IMG/VR virus record: IMGVR_UViG_3300031766_000078
Location: 1 to 22,489 of that record
Length of the DNA: 22,489 bases
Strand: one strand, 5' to 3'
Source of the DNA: a virus
Below, one piece after another: positions 1-5,219 of this stretch. Below the pieces are notes generated by a model that saw only the letters and a program-made list of their open reading frames with translations, was not told the origin of the DNA and made no database searches. Positions within the stretch are counted from its first letter, which is position 1. Every line of letters begins with the position of its first letter. A program made the position numbers and the translations under genes.

Positions 1-221
1 GCTTATAATATTTTTTTATAATTAGTAACATCTAGCCCTAGCCAGACACAAACAGCAGCCCTATTTTTCTAAAAAAAACCAAATAAAGCGCCCTTTTAGC
101 CTATTATAACAAATAAAACAAAATAAAAGCTAGCTTTGGCCCGTTTTTATTATGCCAAACAAATAAGCGCAAACCCCCCACTTTTCCCAGAACTTACAAA
201 TAAACATATAGTACTAATACA
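1..221. other. AT-rich leader region without a gene
   Basis: I see no credible reading frame here. The stretch is very AT-rich and holds four copies of CAAATAA (80, 110, 160, 197) plus a near copy at 119. It also has a perfect 12-bp palindrome AAAGCTAGCTTT at 126-137. It ends with a TATAGT hexamer (208-213) shortly before the first + strand gene, which may be that gene's -10 box. It could be an intergenic control or origin-like region. Confidence 0.6.
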
Positions 222-410
222 ATGCAACAAGATGACAATAAAAATAAATTCGATGTAAACCTTGATCCTGAACAAACAGAGAGGTTAAGAGAAATATTTG
301 GATTTAATAATAAGCAGCCCTTTGGAGACTTCATGGTTGATAGCTCAAAGAAAGGAAAATTCTACGATAAAATAAAGAAGGAGCAAGCTAAAAAAAATAA
401 AAACAAATAA
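222..410 (+). CDS. small charged hypothetical protein, 62 aa
   Basis: I do not recognise this protein. It is hydrophilic and ends in a lysine-rich tail (KKEQAKKNKNK), so it is probably cytoplasmic and could bind nucleic acid, but no motif proves this. The ATG follows the TATAGT-like box at 208-213 by 8 nt and has no Shine-Dalgarno sequence, as for most genes of the window. It is the only likely + strand gene in the left 8 kb apart from a doubtful mini-ORF near 7.0 kb, and it lies in the CAAATAA repeat field, which stops at its start and resumes after its end. That repeats avoid the frame supports it being a gene. Confidence 0.6.
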   Translation: MQQDDNKNKFDVNLDPEQTERLREIFGFNNKQPFGDFMVDSSKKGKFYDKIKKEQAKKNKNK

Positions 411-545
411 GCCCCAAGGTTGTAGGATATTCTTGCAAATAATAAAGTGCAAGTTTGCCAGATATTTTCGCAAATAATAAGGTGGCTCAAAATGCCCACT
501 TTTTTATAGAATTGCAAATAAACATATAGCACCAAAACAAATAAA
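411..545. repeat. repeat-bearing intergenic region
   Basis: No gene is seen. Two copies of a longer unit occur at 424-445 (degenerate) and 455-480. The unit reads TGCCARATATTT, two free bases, then GCAAATAA. It returns at 5100-5122 and 5135-5157. A second duplicated block, CAAATAAACATATAG followed by YACYAA, is at 515-535. It matches the block just upstream of the first gene at 197-217. Confidence 0.7.
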
Positions 546-563
546 AAGCCCCCGAAGGGGCTT
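543..563 (-). terminator. intrinsic terminator of the 575-808 gene
   Basis: Read on the - strand, a perfect 7-bp stem AAGCCCC/GGGGCTT with a TTCG-type loop is followed by a run of Ts. It lies 12 nt after the stop codon of the gene at 575-808. Confidence 0.85.
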
Positions 564-574
564 GCTGATATTAA

Positions 575-808
575 TTAATCTTTGTGAATGGTCCAGCCAG
601 CCTCACCGCGAGAGTGGTAGAACTCGGCATCGACCTCGTTGCACCACCTGCGTTTCCGAAGCTTCGACTCCCGCCAGTGCGGACCCATCGCATCTTCCCA
701 AGCGTCGTCAGGCGAAAGCCCGAACCCCAGATTTAGGGTTCCCCCATAGGGACAGGCATGAGATAGGCATTGAACAACATAGTATCTAGTAGAGGTAGTA
801 TCAGACAT
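575..808 (-). CDS. hypothetical protein, 77 aa
   Basis: I do not recognise a family. The protein starts MSDTTSTRYYVVQC, has cysteines near residues 14, 19 and 55, and carries a W-rich C-terminal half (DAWEDAMG, RWCNEVDAEFYHSRGEAGW). I take the ATG at 808 rather than the in-frame TTG before it, because the -10 box TATAGT ends 7 nt upstream. It forms a complete one-gene cassette: promoter at 816-843 and terminator at 543-563. Its base composition is clearly more GC-rich than the AT-rich flanks and the late genes, which suggests a separate origin. Confidence 0.8.
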   Translation of the reverse strand: MSDTTSTRYYVVQCLSHACPYGGTLNLGFGLSPDDAWEDAMGPHWRESKLRKRRWCNEVDAEFYHSRGEAGWTIHKD

Positions 809-815
809 CAACAGA

Positions 816-843
816 ACTATAACAAATAATATATTATAGTCAA
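816..843 (-). promoter_or_regulatory. sigma-70-like promoter for the 575-808 gene
   Basis: On the - strand TTGACT (843-838), a 16-nt spacer and TATAGT (821-816) lie 7 nt before the ATG. The expected transcript start falls at or next to the start codon. Confidence 0.7.
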
Positions 844-984
844 GGACTTTTTAATCAGCAGCAAATAAAAATAAACACAAATAAGCAAATGCCCGTTTTC
901 TAGCATATAGACAAATAAACGTTATTATATTCTTGACAGTATAACTAACTGATTATCAGAGACTTACATTAAGTAAAAATCGTT
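844..984. other. gene-free stretch with CAAATAA repeats and a degenerate hairpin repeat
   Basis: No gene is seen. CAAATAA copies lie at 862, 878 and 912. TTGACA is at 933-938, and a degenerate copy of the boundary hairpin repeat (TAACTAACTGATT ... GACTTAC) is at 942-967. Confidence 0.6.
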
Positions 985-1070
985 GTAACTCACTGATTAG
1001 TAAGGAGTTAGAGCGCCCCGCCCGCCCCCGCCCTGTAACTCGCTGATAGACAACGAGTTACGGGGGTTTT
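985..1070. terminator. boundary repeat locus 1: paired hairpins around a G/C-run spacer
   Basis: Two copies of the hairpin repeat lie at 985-1010 and 1035-1061, separated by a C-run segment at 1016-1033. The right hairpin (GTAACTCG/CGAGTTAC) is extended by CCC/GGG and followed by seven Ts on the + strand, a strong + strand terminator. The left hairpin is flanked by an A-run, so it can end transcripts on the - strand. It sits at the 3' end of the 2534-to-1076 operon. Confidence 0.75.
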
Positions 1071-1075
1071 TTTAT

Positions 1076-1321
1076 TTAGCTTTTTTTATAGTTGGGGTGC
1101 CAAGTTGGGAATTCTACTTTTGGGGCCAATTCTGTATAACCTAACTCTGTGAAATGTTCATGCAGCTCGTAAGCTCCATGCAAGCATATTTCAAAAAAAA
1201 CTTGTTTCTTTTCGTCAGAGTACTCAAAGTTACAATCATTCCTTCCACTTTCACACTTAGTTACTCTAAATGTTTTAGGGAATACCCCCGTCAATTTAAC
1301 TGTTGGTGTTTCGTTGTTCAT
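1076..1321 (-). CDS. hypothetical protein, 81 aa
   Basis: I do not recognise this protein. It has two cysteines in the first third, aromatic residues throughout, and ends near the boundary repeat (locus 1). Longer forms starting at 1363 or 1381 are possible. I choose the ATG at 1321 (MNNETPTVKLTG) because it limits the overlap with the upstream gene to 26 nt and removes a low-complexity basic extension. It is the last gene of a tightly packed five-gene operon that begins with the GP88-like gene. Confidence 0.65.
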   Translation of the reverse strand: MNNETPTVKLTGVFPKTFRVTKCESGRNDCNFEYSDEKKQVFFEICLHGAYELHEHFTELGYTELAPKVEFPTWHPNYKKS

Positions 1322-1583
1322 CTTTTGCTTGTTGTATTTTTTTCTTTCTGTCGTTTCTGTCATGGAACCATGCAGAGCCATATCTAATGTTTCTTGATTT
1401 AAAGAATTCGTCGCAAGCTTCGCTCACTGTGCGAGCAATGTTTGCGGGGAGTACATCGTACATCCCGAAATTCTTTTGAGAGGATTGCTGGATTATTTCT
1501 TTCTTATCGATAGCTTTCTTAAGGAAAGGATCGTGTTCTATATCGGATTGATTAACAGAGTTGTCTCTTGTGGAAGTGCTCAT
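1296..1583 (-). CDS. hypothetical protein, 95 aa
   Basis: I do not recognise this protein. It is hydrophilic, with a basic C-terminal stretch (DRNDRKKKIQQAKDEQR), and has no membrane segment. Its ATG directly abuts the stop codon of the 47-aa gene before it (TAA-ATG), which implies translational coupling. Its 3' end overlaps the next gene. Confidence 0.7.
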   Translation of the reverse strand: MSTSTRDNSVNQSDIEHDPFLKKAIDKKEIIQQSSQKNFGMYDVLPANIARTVSEACDEFFKSRNIRYGSAWFHDRNDRKKKIQQAKDEQRNTNS

Positions 1584-1727
1584 TTATTTTATTTCCTTTA
1601 CAATTTCTAAGAGGGATTCTTTATCGACGTTGATCATTATTTCGATTTCATCTTTGTCATCGCCCAAGAATAGAAGACAGACTTCATTTGGATTATCGGG
1701 GACGGGTCTTTGTGCTTCTAGTTTCAT
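1584..1727 (-). CDS. small acidic hypothetical protein, 47 aa
   Basis: The short frame (MKLEAQRPVPDNPNEVCLLF ...) has an acidic middle (LGDDKDEIEIMI). It has the look of a compact beta-alpha peptide ending in a charged helix (DKESLLEIVKEIK). It begins 2 nt after the stop of the 24-aa peptide gene and ends directly at the next ATG. Gapless packing inside the operon is the main support, together with the protein-like composition. The function is unknown. Confidence 0.65.
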   Translation of the reverse strand: MKLEAQRPVPDNPNEVCLLFLGDDKDEIEIMINVDKESLLEIVKEIK

Positions 1728-1729
1728 TC

Positions 1730-1804
1730 TTATCTATTTCTTTTTAGAGACCATATAATTCCAGCTAGTATATAAAAGGCTGTCTTTAAAATTTCTACGT
1801 CCAT
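1730..1804 (-). CDS. 24-aa predicted single-pass membrane peptide
   Basis: This tiny frame reads MDVEILKTAFYILAGIIW followed by a basic tail SLKRNR. It has an acidic N-terminus, about 14 uncharged and mostly hydrophobic residues, and a positive C-terminus, the layout of a small membrane peptide. The ATG is 1 nt after the stop of the GP88-like gene, and the stop is 2 nt before the next gene, so it fills the gap in the operon exactly. A role (membrane effector, toxin-like, lysis aid) would be a guess. The frame could be chance, but the spacing argues otherwise. Confidence 0.5.
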   Translation of the reverse strand: MDVEILKTAFYILAGIIWSLKRNR

Positions 1805-1805
1805 A

Positions 1806-2534
1806 TTATTTGGGCTCAACAACGAAACCCGTTTCGTCTTCTTTAGCAAGACCTTTCTCAACCAATCCAACGATCACGCCTTTAGGATCTTTGAAGCGCA
1901 GATCATGCTCATCTCCATTTACTACGGGATAGCCAAGATAAGTTTTAGGAAGTGAACCACGGAAGACGACGGCGACGTTACCTCCTAGCTCAAGGATTGT
2001 TTTCATTTTGTTATCACTAGTCTCCTCACTGCGAGAAAAGGTAAGATGGTAGTTGTCAGGCATTTTGCCATCAAGCCAAGCCCTCATTCTATAAAACCCT
2101 TTAGTGTAATCGTAGAAACTCACATTTGGGAACTCTTCCATTACATTAAGAGGGCGAACTAGTTGGGGGTTTACTGTTCGGCCTTTAAGGACATTCTCCC
2201 AAGGAATATCTGAAGTAAGATTAAGGCGAAAGCATGGAATCATTTGCTTTTTACCTGCGCTAATGATCGCCTTGGCGATTTCCGTTCTAAGGTCCGACAT
2301 GAAACCAAAGTTATCCTTAAAGAATCTTTTAGTTTTATTGATTCTAGAAGTTTGCACGTTGCTCATGCAACCACGACCCGCAGTATCTAAACAAGCGGCA
2401 CGACAACCTGCGCTTGCCCATTGGCAGACATTGAATCCTGATTTATTAGCGGGGGAAAGGTGGAGACCGAAAGTGCGATATCCTAGAACCTCTCCCTTTA
2501 GTGTTTTAGTGTTACCTTTATTAAGTAATTTCAT
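1806..2534 (-). CDS. GP88-family phage protein (cysteine-rich), 242 aa
   Basis: The N-terminal half has the look of the phage 'gene product 88' family. It opens with MKLLNKGNTKTLKGE, then a cysteine-rich block with C37, C44, C48 and C56 (C-x6-C-x3-C-x7-C, containing W39 and GR), and then C101 in a PCFRLN motif. I know no established biochemical role for this family; the cysteines suggest metal or iron-sulfur binding, which is inference. The length fits a full-size member. It is the first gene of the operon running down to 1076. Its promoter is at 2544-2572 with only 9 nt between the -10 box and the ATG. The assignment is by remembered family pattern and has not been searched. Confidence 0.7.
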   Translation of the reverse strand: MKLLNKGNTKTLKGEVLGYRTFGLHLSPANKSGFNVCQWASAGCRAACLDTAGRGCMSNVQTSRINKTKRFFKDNFGFMSDLRTEIAKAIISAGKKQMIPCFRLNLTSDIPWENVLKGRTVNPQLVRPLNVMEEFPNVSFYDYTKGFYRMRAWLDGKMPDNYHLTFSRSEETSDNKMKTILELGGNVAVVFRGSLPKTYLGYPVVNGDEHDLRFKDPKGVIVGLVEKGLAKEDETGFVVEPK

Positions 2535-2543
2535 AACGAGGGG

Positions 2544-2572
2544 AGAATACCAGAAGAGAGAATGCGCTACAA
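2544..2572 (-). promoter_or_regulatory. sigma-70-like promoter of the GP88 operon
   Basis: On the - strand TTGTAG (2572-2567), a 17-nt spacer and TATTCT (2549-2544) lie 9 nt before the ATG. An A-rich tract (TTAAAAAAGG) precedes the -35 box, as in several other cassettes, and looks like an UP element. Confidence 0.75.
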
Positions 2573-2635
2573 GCCTTTTTTAATTATTATTAAATGTTTT
2601 TTAATGCTTGACACGCCATTAAAACAAAAACCTTC

Positions 2636-2725
2636 GTAACTCACTGATTGATAGGGACTTAGAGCGCGGCGGCGGCCCCCGCCCTGTAACTCATTGATAC
2701 TCAACGACTTACAACGATTTTTTTT
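2636..2725. terminator. boundary repeat locus 2: paired hairpins
   Basis: Hairpin repeats lie at 2636-2661 and 2686-2712 around the GC-rich spacer 2662-2685. The right copy is followed by a run of nine Ts (+ direction), and the left copy is flanked by A-runs (- direction). Several stems carry a single mismatch (GACTTA against TAACTC). TTGACA motifs flank it at 2608-2613 and 2728-2733. Confidence 0.7.
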
Positions 2726-2735
2726 TCTTGACAAA

Positions 2736-2771
2736 GAAAAACCCCGCCCTCCATGCAGAGAGGACGAGGTT
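2736..2771 (-). terminator. intrinsic terminator after the 37-aa gene
   Basis: On the - strand a 12-bp stem (AACCTCGTCCTC paired with GAGGGCGGGGTT, two G-T pairs) and an 8-nt loop are followed by a T-run. It ends the two-gene cassette that starts at 3776. Confidence 0.85.
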
Positions 2772-2795
2772 ATGTTTGTTACCCCTAACAAAAAA

Positions 2796-2909
2796 TTATA
2801 GTGCCATCCTGACAAGCTGGATGAGGCCGAAGAGAGTAACTAGGCCAGAAAGTAGGACTATGCAAGTGAAAACTACATTCTCGAAAAAAGATCTATCTTG
2901 TTCTTTCAT
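2796..2909 (-). CDS. 37-aa predicted membrane peptide
   Basis: The frame begins MKEQDRSFFENVV. A long hydrophobic segment follows (FTCIVLLSGLVTLFGLI, about residues 14-30) and then QLVRMAL. This is a clear single transmembrane helix with a charged N-terminus. It starts 10 nt downstream of a C7/G7 hairpin that should end most transcripts of the DUF932-like gene, so it may depend on readthrough. Its own terminator follows at 2736-2771. No promoter is visible between the two. The function is unknown; small holin-like or host membrane-acting peptides are possibilities only. Confidence 0.6.
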   Translation of the reverse strand: MKEQDRSFFENVVFTCIVLLSGLVTLFGLIQLVRMAL

Positions 2910-2914
2910 GGGAA

Positions 2915-2936
2915 GAAACCCCCCCTTGCGGGGGGG
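2915..2936 (-). terminator. C7/G7 hairpin terminator or attenuator
   Basis: On the - strand seven Cs, a GCAA loop and seven Gs are followed by TTTCTT, 9 nt after the stop of the DUF932-like gene. The T-run is short and interrupted, so termination may be partial, feeding the 37-aa membrane peptide gene just beyond it. Confidence 0.75.
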
Positions 2937-2945
2937 CGTTATGGG

Positions 2946-3776
2946 CTATGCAGGTAAAATTAAAGCTGACTCGCGATCATCTTGGGAGATGACAACTTCG
3001 GGAGGATTGACCACACGGTCAAAAATCTGCTGGGCTTGCATCGTCATGCGGGGAAGGTGCATGACATTGTTAGCGGTTAGATTCTTAAACGACTCGGTCA
3101 CGGCGTTGTAGACATTCCAGAGAGTCCCCTTGTACTCGGAGAACGCGCCCTCGTTGCCGTCCTTATCGACGCCACCGTTTTCGATGTTGTCGAAGATAGC
3201 TTCAATCTTGGTGGGCTTGATTAAACCCGCCTTGACAAGCTTATTGAGAACCGAAACCTCATTGGCCTCGGTGTTTTTGTAAGCCTCAATGCGCTTACCT
3301 TGGTTGTCCCAAGTCTGTTGAACTTGGCCGATTGCCTTATTAAAAAGGAAAGGAAGGTCTTTTAAGATGTTTTGCGTATGCTTGCGAGCAAGTGTGACGT
3401 CAGAAGAAAAACAGAGGTTTTCGCAAACCAACATGGAATTCCCAATTGCGAGGCTGCTGGCAAATTTCTGGTTGTGGGAGTTGCGAAGTCCCATGACAAG
3501 CTGGCGCTCTTCACTGTCGAAGCCAGACTTGCGAAGAGCGAAACCGCTGAAGCAATTCATATTACCTTCGGAAAGACCGTGCTCTTCCTGTTCAATGGTG
3601 AAACCATTGTCCTTAAGAGTTTCGCGAGCTTGATTAATGAGGGCATCATGAGCGATAGGGAAGTGGTTGCCTTTGCCTTCGGCGTCTGGCTTCCTCATCC
3701 AGTTGGGAGCAGGAGTTTCGATAGCTTTAACGGCTGCGAAGTCAACTTTGTTGGATGAGTAGATTAGGTTTTTCAT
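2946..3776 (-). CDS. DUF932-like phage protein, 276 aa
   Basis: The middle section (about residues 94-126) reads VMGLRNSHNQKFASSLAIGN and continues into a CENLCFSSD motif. This resembles the signature of DUF932 phage/plasmid proteins: an invariant N-S-H, then a small-residue strand, then C-x-N. The flanks are soluble and helical, and there is no membrane segment. The biochemical role of the family is not established to my knowledge. It leads a two-gene cassette whose promoter is at 3834-3861. Unlike its neighbours it has a long leader (about 50 nt) containing a hairpin and seven ACT triplets. Confidence 0.65.
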   Translation of the reverse strand: MKNLIYSSNKVDFAAVKAIETPAPNWMRKPDAEGKGNHFPIAHDALINQARETLKDNGFTIEQEEHGLSEGNMNCFSGFALRKSGFDSEERQLVMGLRNSHNQKFASSLAIGNSMLVCENLCFSSDVTLARKHTQNILKDLPFLFNKAIGQVQQTWDNQGKRIEAYKNTEANEVSVLNKLVKAGLIKPTKIEAIFDNIENGGVDKDGNEGAFSEYKGTLWNVYNAVTESFKNLTANNVMHLPRMTMQAQQIFDRVVNPPEVVISQDDRESALILPA

Positions 3777-3797
3777 AGTAGTAGTAGTAGTAGTAGT
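3777..3797 (-). repeat. (ACT)7 triplet repeat directly before the start codon
   Basis: Seven perfect ACT triplets on the - strand (AGT on the + strand) run straight into the ATG of the DUF932-like gene. They replace any ribosome binding site. Confidence 0.9.
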
Positions 3798-3808
3798 TAG
3801 TGGTAAAG

Positions 3809-3825
3809 CGAGAGCGTTTCTCTCG
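3809..3825 (-). promoter_or_regulatory. hairpin in the 5' leader of the DUF932-like gene
   Basis: A perfect 6-bp stem CGAGAG/CTCTCG with a 5-nt loop lies between the promoter and the ACT repeat. It is near the predicted 5' end of the message, where it could stabilise the RNA. Confidence 0.6.
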
Positions 3826-3833
3826 ACAGGAGA

Positions 3834-3861
3834 ATTATGACAGAAAAGTAATTAACTGCAA
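3834..3861 (-). promoter_or_regulatory. sigma-70-like promoter of the DUF932 cassette
   Basis: On the - strand TTGCAG (3861-3856), a 16-nt spacer and CATAAT (3839-3834) are preceded by the A-rich tract TTAAAAAAGGG. The leader to the ATG is about 50 nt, the longest among the cassettes. Confidence 0.75.
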
Positions 3862-3934
3862 GCCCTTTTTTAATCTTTTATGCATTTTTATTTTTTTGTT
3901 TTGAGCTTGACAAGGAGTTAACGAAAAAACCGCC

Positions 3935-4018
3935 GTAACTCACTGGTACTCAAGGAGTTACAAGGCGGCGGCGGGGGCTGGCTCCTAAGCCACTGATATT
4001 CAATGACTTAGGAGATAT
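3935..4018. terminator. boundary repeat locus 3: paired hairpins
   Basis: Repeats lie at 3935-3961 and 3984-4012 around a GGCGG-rich spacer. On the - strand the left copy is extended by CCGCC/GGCGG and followed by six Ts, an excellent terminator for the 5032-to-4021 operon. The right copy has an extended CTCCTAAG/CTTAGGAG stem followed by an A/T run on the + side. Confidence 0.8.
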
Positions 4019-4020
4019 TT

Positions 4021-4197
4021 TTATTTAATGTATTCTTTTACAGAGAGGCAGTTAAACTCCATTGCCCTTTGATCGGTAGGATCTCCAGCCTCTCCGACCT
4101 CAACCAAGTCGATAGCCGCAGCCTCCGAAGAGGCTTCAACTTCAAACTGCAAGCGGTTTACTTCCTCTACTATCACTAAGTAGTTTTTAATCTTCAT
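4021..4197 (-). CDS. small hypothetical protein, 58 aa
   Basis: I do not recognise a named family. The protein starts MKIKNYLVIVEEVNRLQFEV, then an alanine/glutamate-rich helix (EASSEAAAIDLVEVGEAG) and a short C-terminal strand. This is a compact layout reminiscent of small phage proteins that put a helix between beta strands. I take the ATG at 4197, which overlaps the preceding stop by 11 nt, rather than an extension to 4248. It is the last gene of the four-gene operon and stops just before locus 3. Confidence 0.7.
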   Translation of the reverse strand: MKIKNYLVIVEEVNRLQFEVEASSEAAAIDLVEVGEAGDPTDQRAMEFNCLSVKEYIK

Positions 4198-4477
4198 CTG
4201 GCAATGGCTCCTTTCCGTAGTCGAGGTAATGCTTATGCTGCCTAGCATATTGGTAAACCTTATTCATTGCTTTCTCCACTTCTCCTCTTTCCTGACAAGC
4301 TTTATCCCAAGCTTCCTCTCCAAGAGGGTAGTAATCCCTCTCATGGAAGTCTGTATCATAAAGGAGTTTGACTTGAGCGTCGCTTACAGCGCAAAACAAA
4401 TCATTGTATTGTCTGCGTAGTCTATCCTCATCCGATCCATTCATGTGGATGCACGGCATTGTATGTTTTTTAATCAT
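4187..4477 (-). CDS. hypothetical protein, 96 aa
   Basis: I do not recognise this protein. It is hydrophilic, with two histidines and a cysteine near the N-terminus and a tyrosine-rich C-terminal half (KVYQYARQHKHYLDYGKEPLP). An internal start at 4459 (MPCIHMNG) is also possible. It begins 3 nt after the previous stop and overlaps the next gene by 11 nt, so it is translated as part of the operon. Confidence 0.65.
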   Translation of the reverse strand: MIKKHTMPCIHMNGSDEDRLRRQYNDLFCAVSDAQVKLLYDTDFHERDYYPLGEEAWDKACQERGEVEKAMNKVYQYARQHKHYLDYGKEPLPDED

Positions 4478-4480
4478 AAT

Positions 4481-4663
4481 TTAAATTCTTTCTGTTGCTT
4501 GTTCAATGACTAAGACAAAGCCCAACTCTTTTAGGGCCTCAATGTCATAGTGAGTTAAAGTTTTTCTTCCTGTTAGTTTCTTTATAGAATTCCTGACAGA
4601 TTCTTTTTTTACATAAGTTAGGGTATTACCGTAAACTTCTTTTCTTTCAACCTCTATTGTCAT
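4481..4663 (-). CDS. hypothetical protein, 60 aa
   Basis: I do not recognise a family. The frame contains SVRNSIKKLTGRKTLTHYDI followed by EALKELGF, which could form a small helix-turn-helix-like bundle, but this is weak. It lies 18 nt after the 'MGLDQYA' gene and 3 nt before the 96-aa gene, in the same operon. No ribosome binding site is seen. Confidence 0.65.
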   Translation of the reverse strand: MTIEVERKEVYGNTLTYVKKESVRNSIKKLTGRKTLTHYDIEALKELGFVLVIEQATERI

Positions 4664-4681
4664 AGTTAATTTTGTTTAATT

Positions 4682-5032
4682 TTACCACCAGCAAGTATAA
4701 AAAACTTGATCGCCTTCTGAGATGGCTTCTCTAGCTTTTGCCACAAACTCTAGATCATAATCTTGGCGCGTTGCGTCGTGACTAGTATCACTCCCAAAGA
4801 AAAAGCCTTGGGTTTGAGGTAATGTTTGGTGCTTAATGCAAGTCCATAATTGGTCCAAGTCTTCTGTAGTGATTTCAAGCTCTTGGCAATTAAGATCACT
4901 TTCTGATTTGCCAGTTTTGATGGCCCAAAGTTTTTCCATCCAACCTTGCAAAGCATTATGTTTGCGCCAGTAAGAAAGCTCAGTTGACTCACCATTAGAG
5001 TCCTTTCGGTGTGCATATTGGTCTAATCCCAT
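4682..5032 (-). CDS. conserved phage protein of the 'MGLDQYA' type, 116 aa
   Basis: The pattern is a short family I recognise from many phages. It starts MGLDQYAHRKD, has a YWRKHNALQGWMEKLW block (about residues 21-36), a CQELEIT strand, a GFFFGSD motif and an aromatic C-terminus YTCWW. Such proteins are usually annotated as hypothetical and I know of no proven function. The ATG lies 6 nt after the -10-like GATACT. It heads a four-gene operon ending at locus 3. Confidence 0.7.
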   Translation of the reverse strand: MGLDQYAHRKDSNGESTELSYWRKHNALQGWMEKLWAIKTGKSESDLNCQELEITTEDLDQLWTCIKHQTLPQTQGFFFGSDTSHDATRQDYDLEFVAKAREAISEGDQVFYTCWW

Positions 5033-5038
5033 AACAGA

Positions 5039-5069
5039 AGTATCCTGACAGAATATTTATAATGGTCAA
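5039..5069 (-). promoter_or_regulatory. promoter-like sequence of the 5032-to-4021 operon
   Basis: TTGACC (5069-5064) and GATACT (5044-5039) are separated by 19 nt, longer than ideal. The -10 box is 6 nt before the ATG as in other cassettes, and an A-tract precedes the -35 box. Confidence 0.5.
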
Positions 5070-5219
5070 CGATTTTTTAATGTTTTTTTTGCGCTAACAA
5101 TGCCAAATATTTTTGCAAATAAACTTGACTAACATTGCCAGATATTTAAGCAAATAATGCGCTAAGGTCACTAAGGTTAAAAGCAAATAAGCCAAATATA
5201 CGCCCAGATCCACAAAAGA
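5070..5219. repeat. second CAAATAA / TGCCARATATTT repeat cluster
   Basis: No gene is seen. Copies of the composite repeat lie at 5100-5122 and 5135-5157, with a third, rearranged copy at 5184-5200 (GCAAATAA then GCCAAATAT). Spacing between CAAATAA units is 35 and 33 nt. Confidence 0.7.

Larger units (their letters stand above)
80..918 (+). repeat. CAAATAA repeat cluster (12 exact copies)
   Basis: Exact CAAATAA heptamers begin at 80, 110, 160, 197, 436, 471, 515, 538, 823, 862, 878 and 912. All are on the + strand and none lies inside the genes at 222-410 or 575-808. Many neighbours are 30-50 nt apart. Three more copies lie at 5116, 5151 and 5184. From base composition fewer than one copy would be expected per kb on one strand. 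The pattern is iteron-like; the function is unknown. Confidence 0.75.

Noticed and set aside
562-789. 75-codon frame on the + strand
   Set aside because: It is antisense to the better supported - strand gene at 575-808, which has both promoter and terminator.
2567-2815. 82-codon frame on the - strand
   Set aside because: It runs through a terminator and hairpin repeat locus 2 and has repeat-derived composition.
2728-3111. 127-codon frame on the + strand
   Set aside because: It overlaps the terminator, the 37-aa gene and the end of the DUF932-like gene in antisense; it has no promoter or plausible product.
3777-3797. ACT triplet repeat as in-frame coding phase variation
   Set aside because: It lies entirely before the ATG, and the triplet unit would not shift frame; only an effect on initiation remains possible.
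4750-5016. 88-codon - strand frame inside the 'MGLDQYA' gene
   Set aside because: It is a shadow frame in another phase of a well supported gene, without a promoter or recognisable product.
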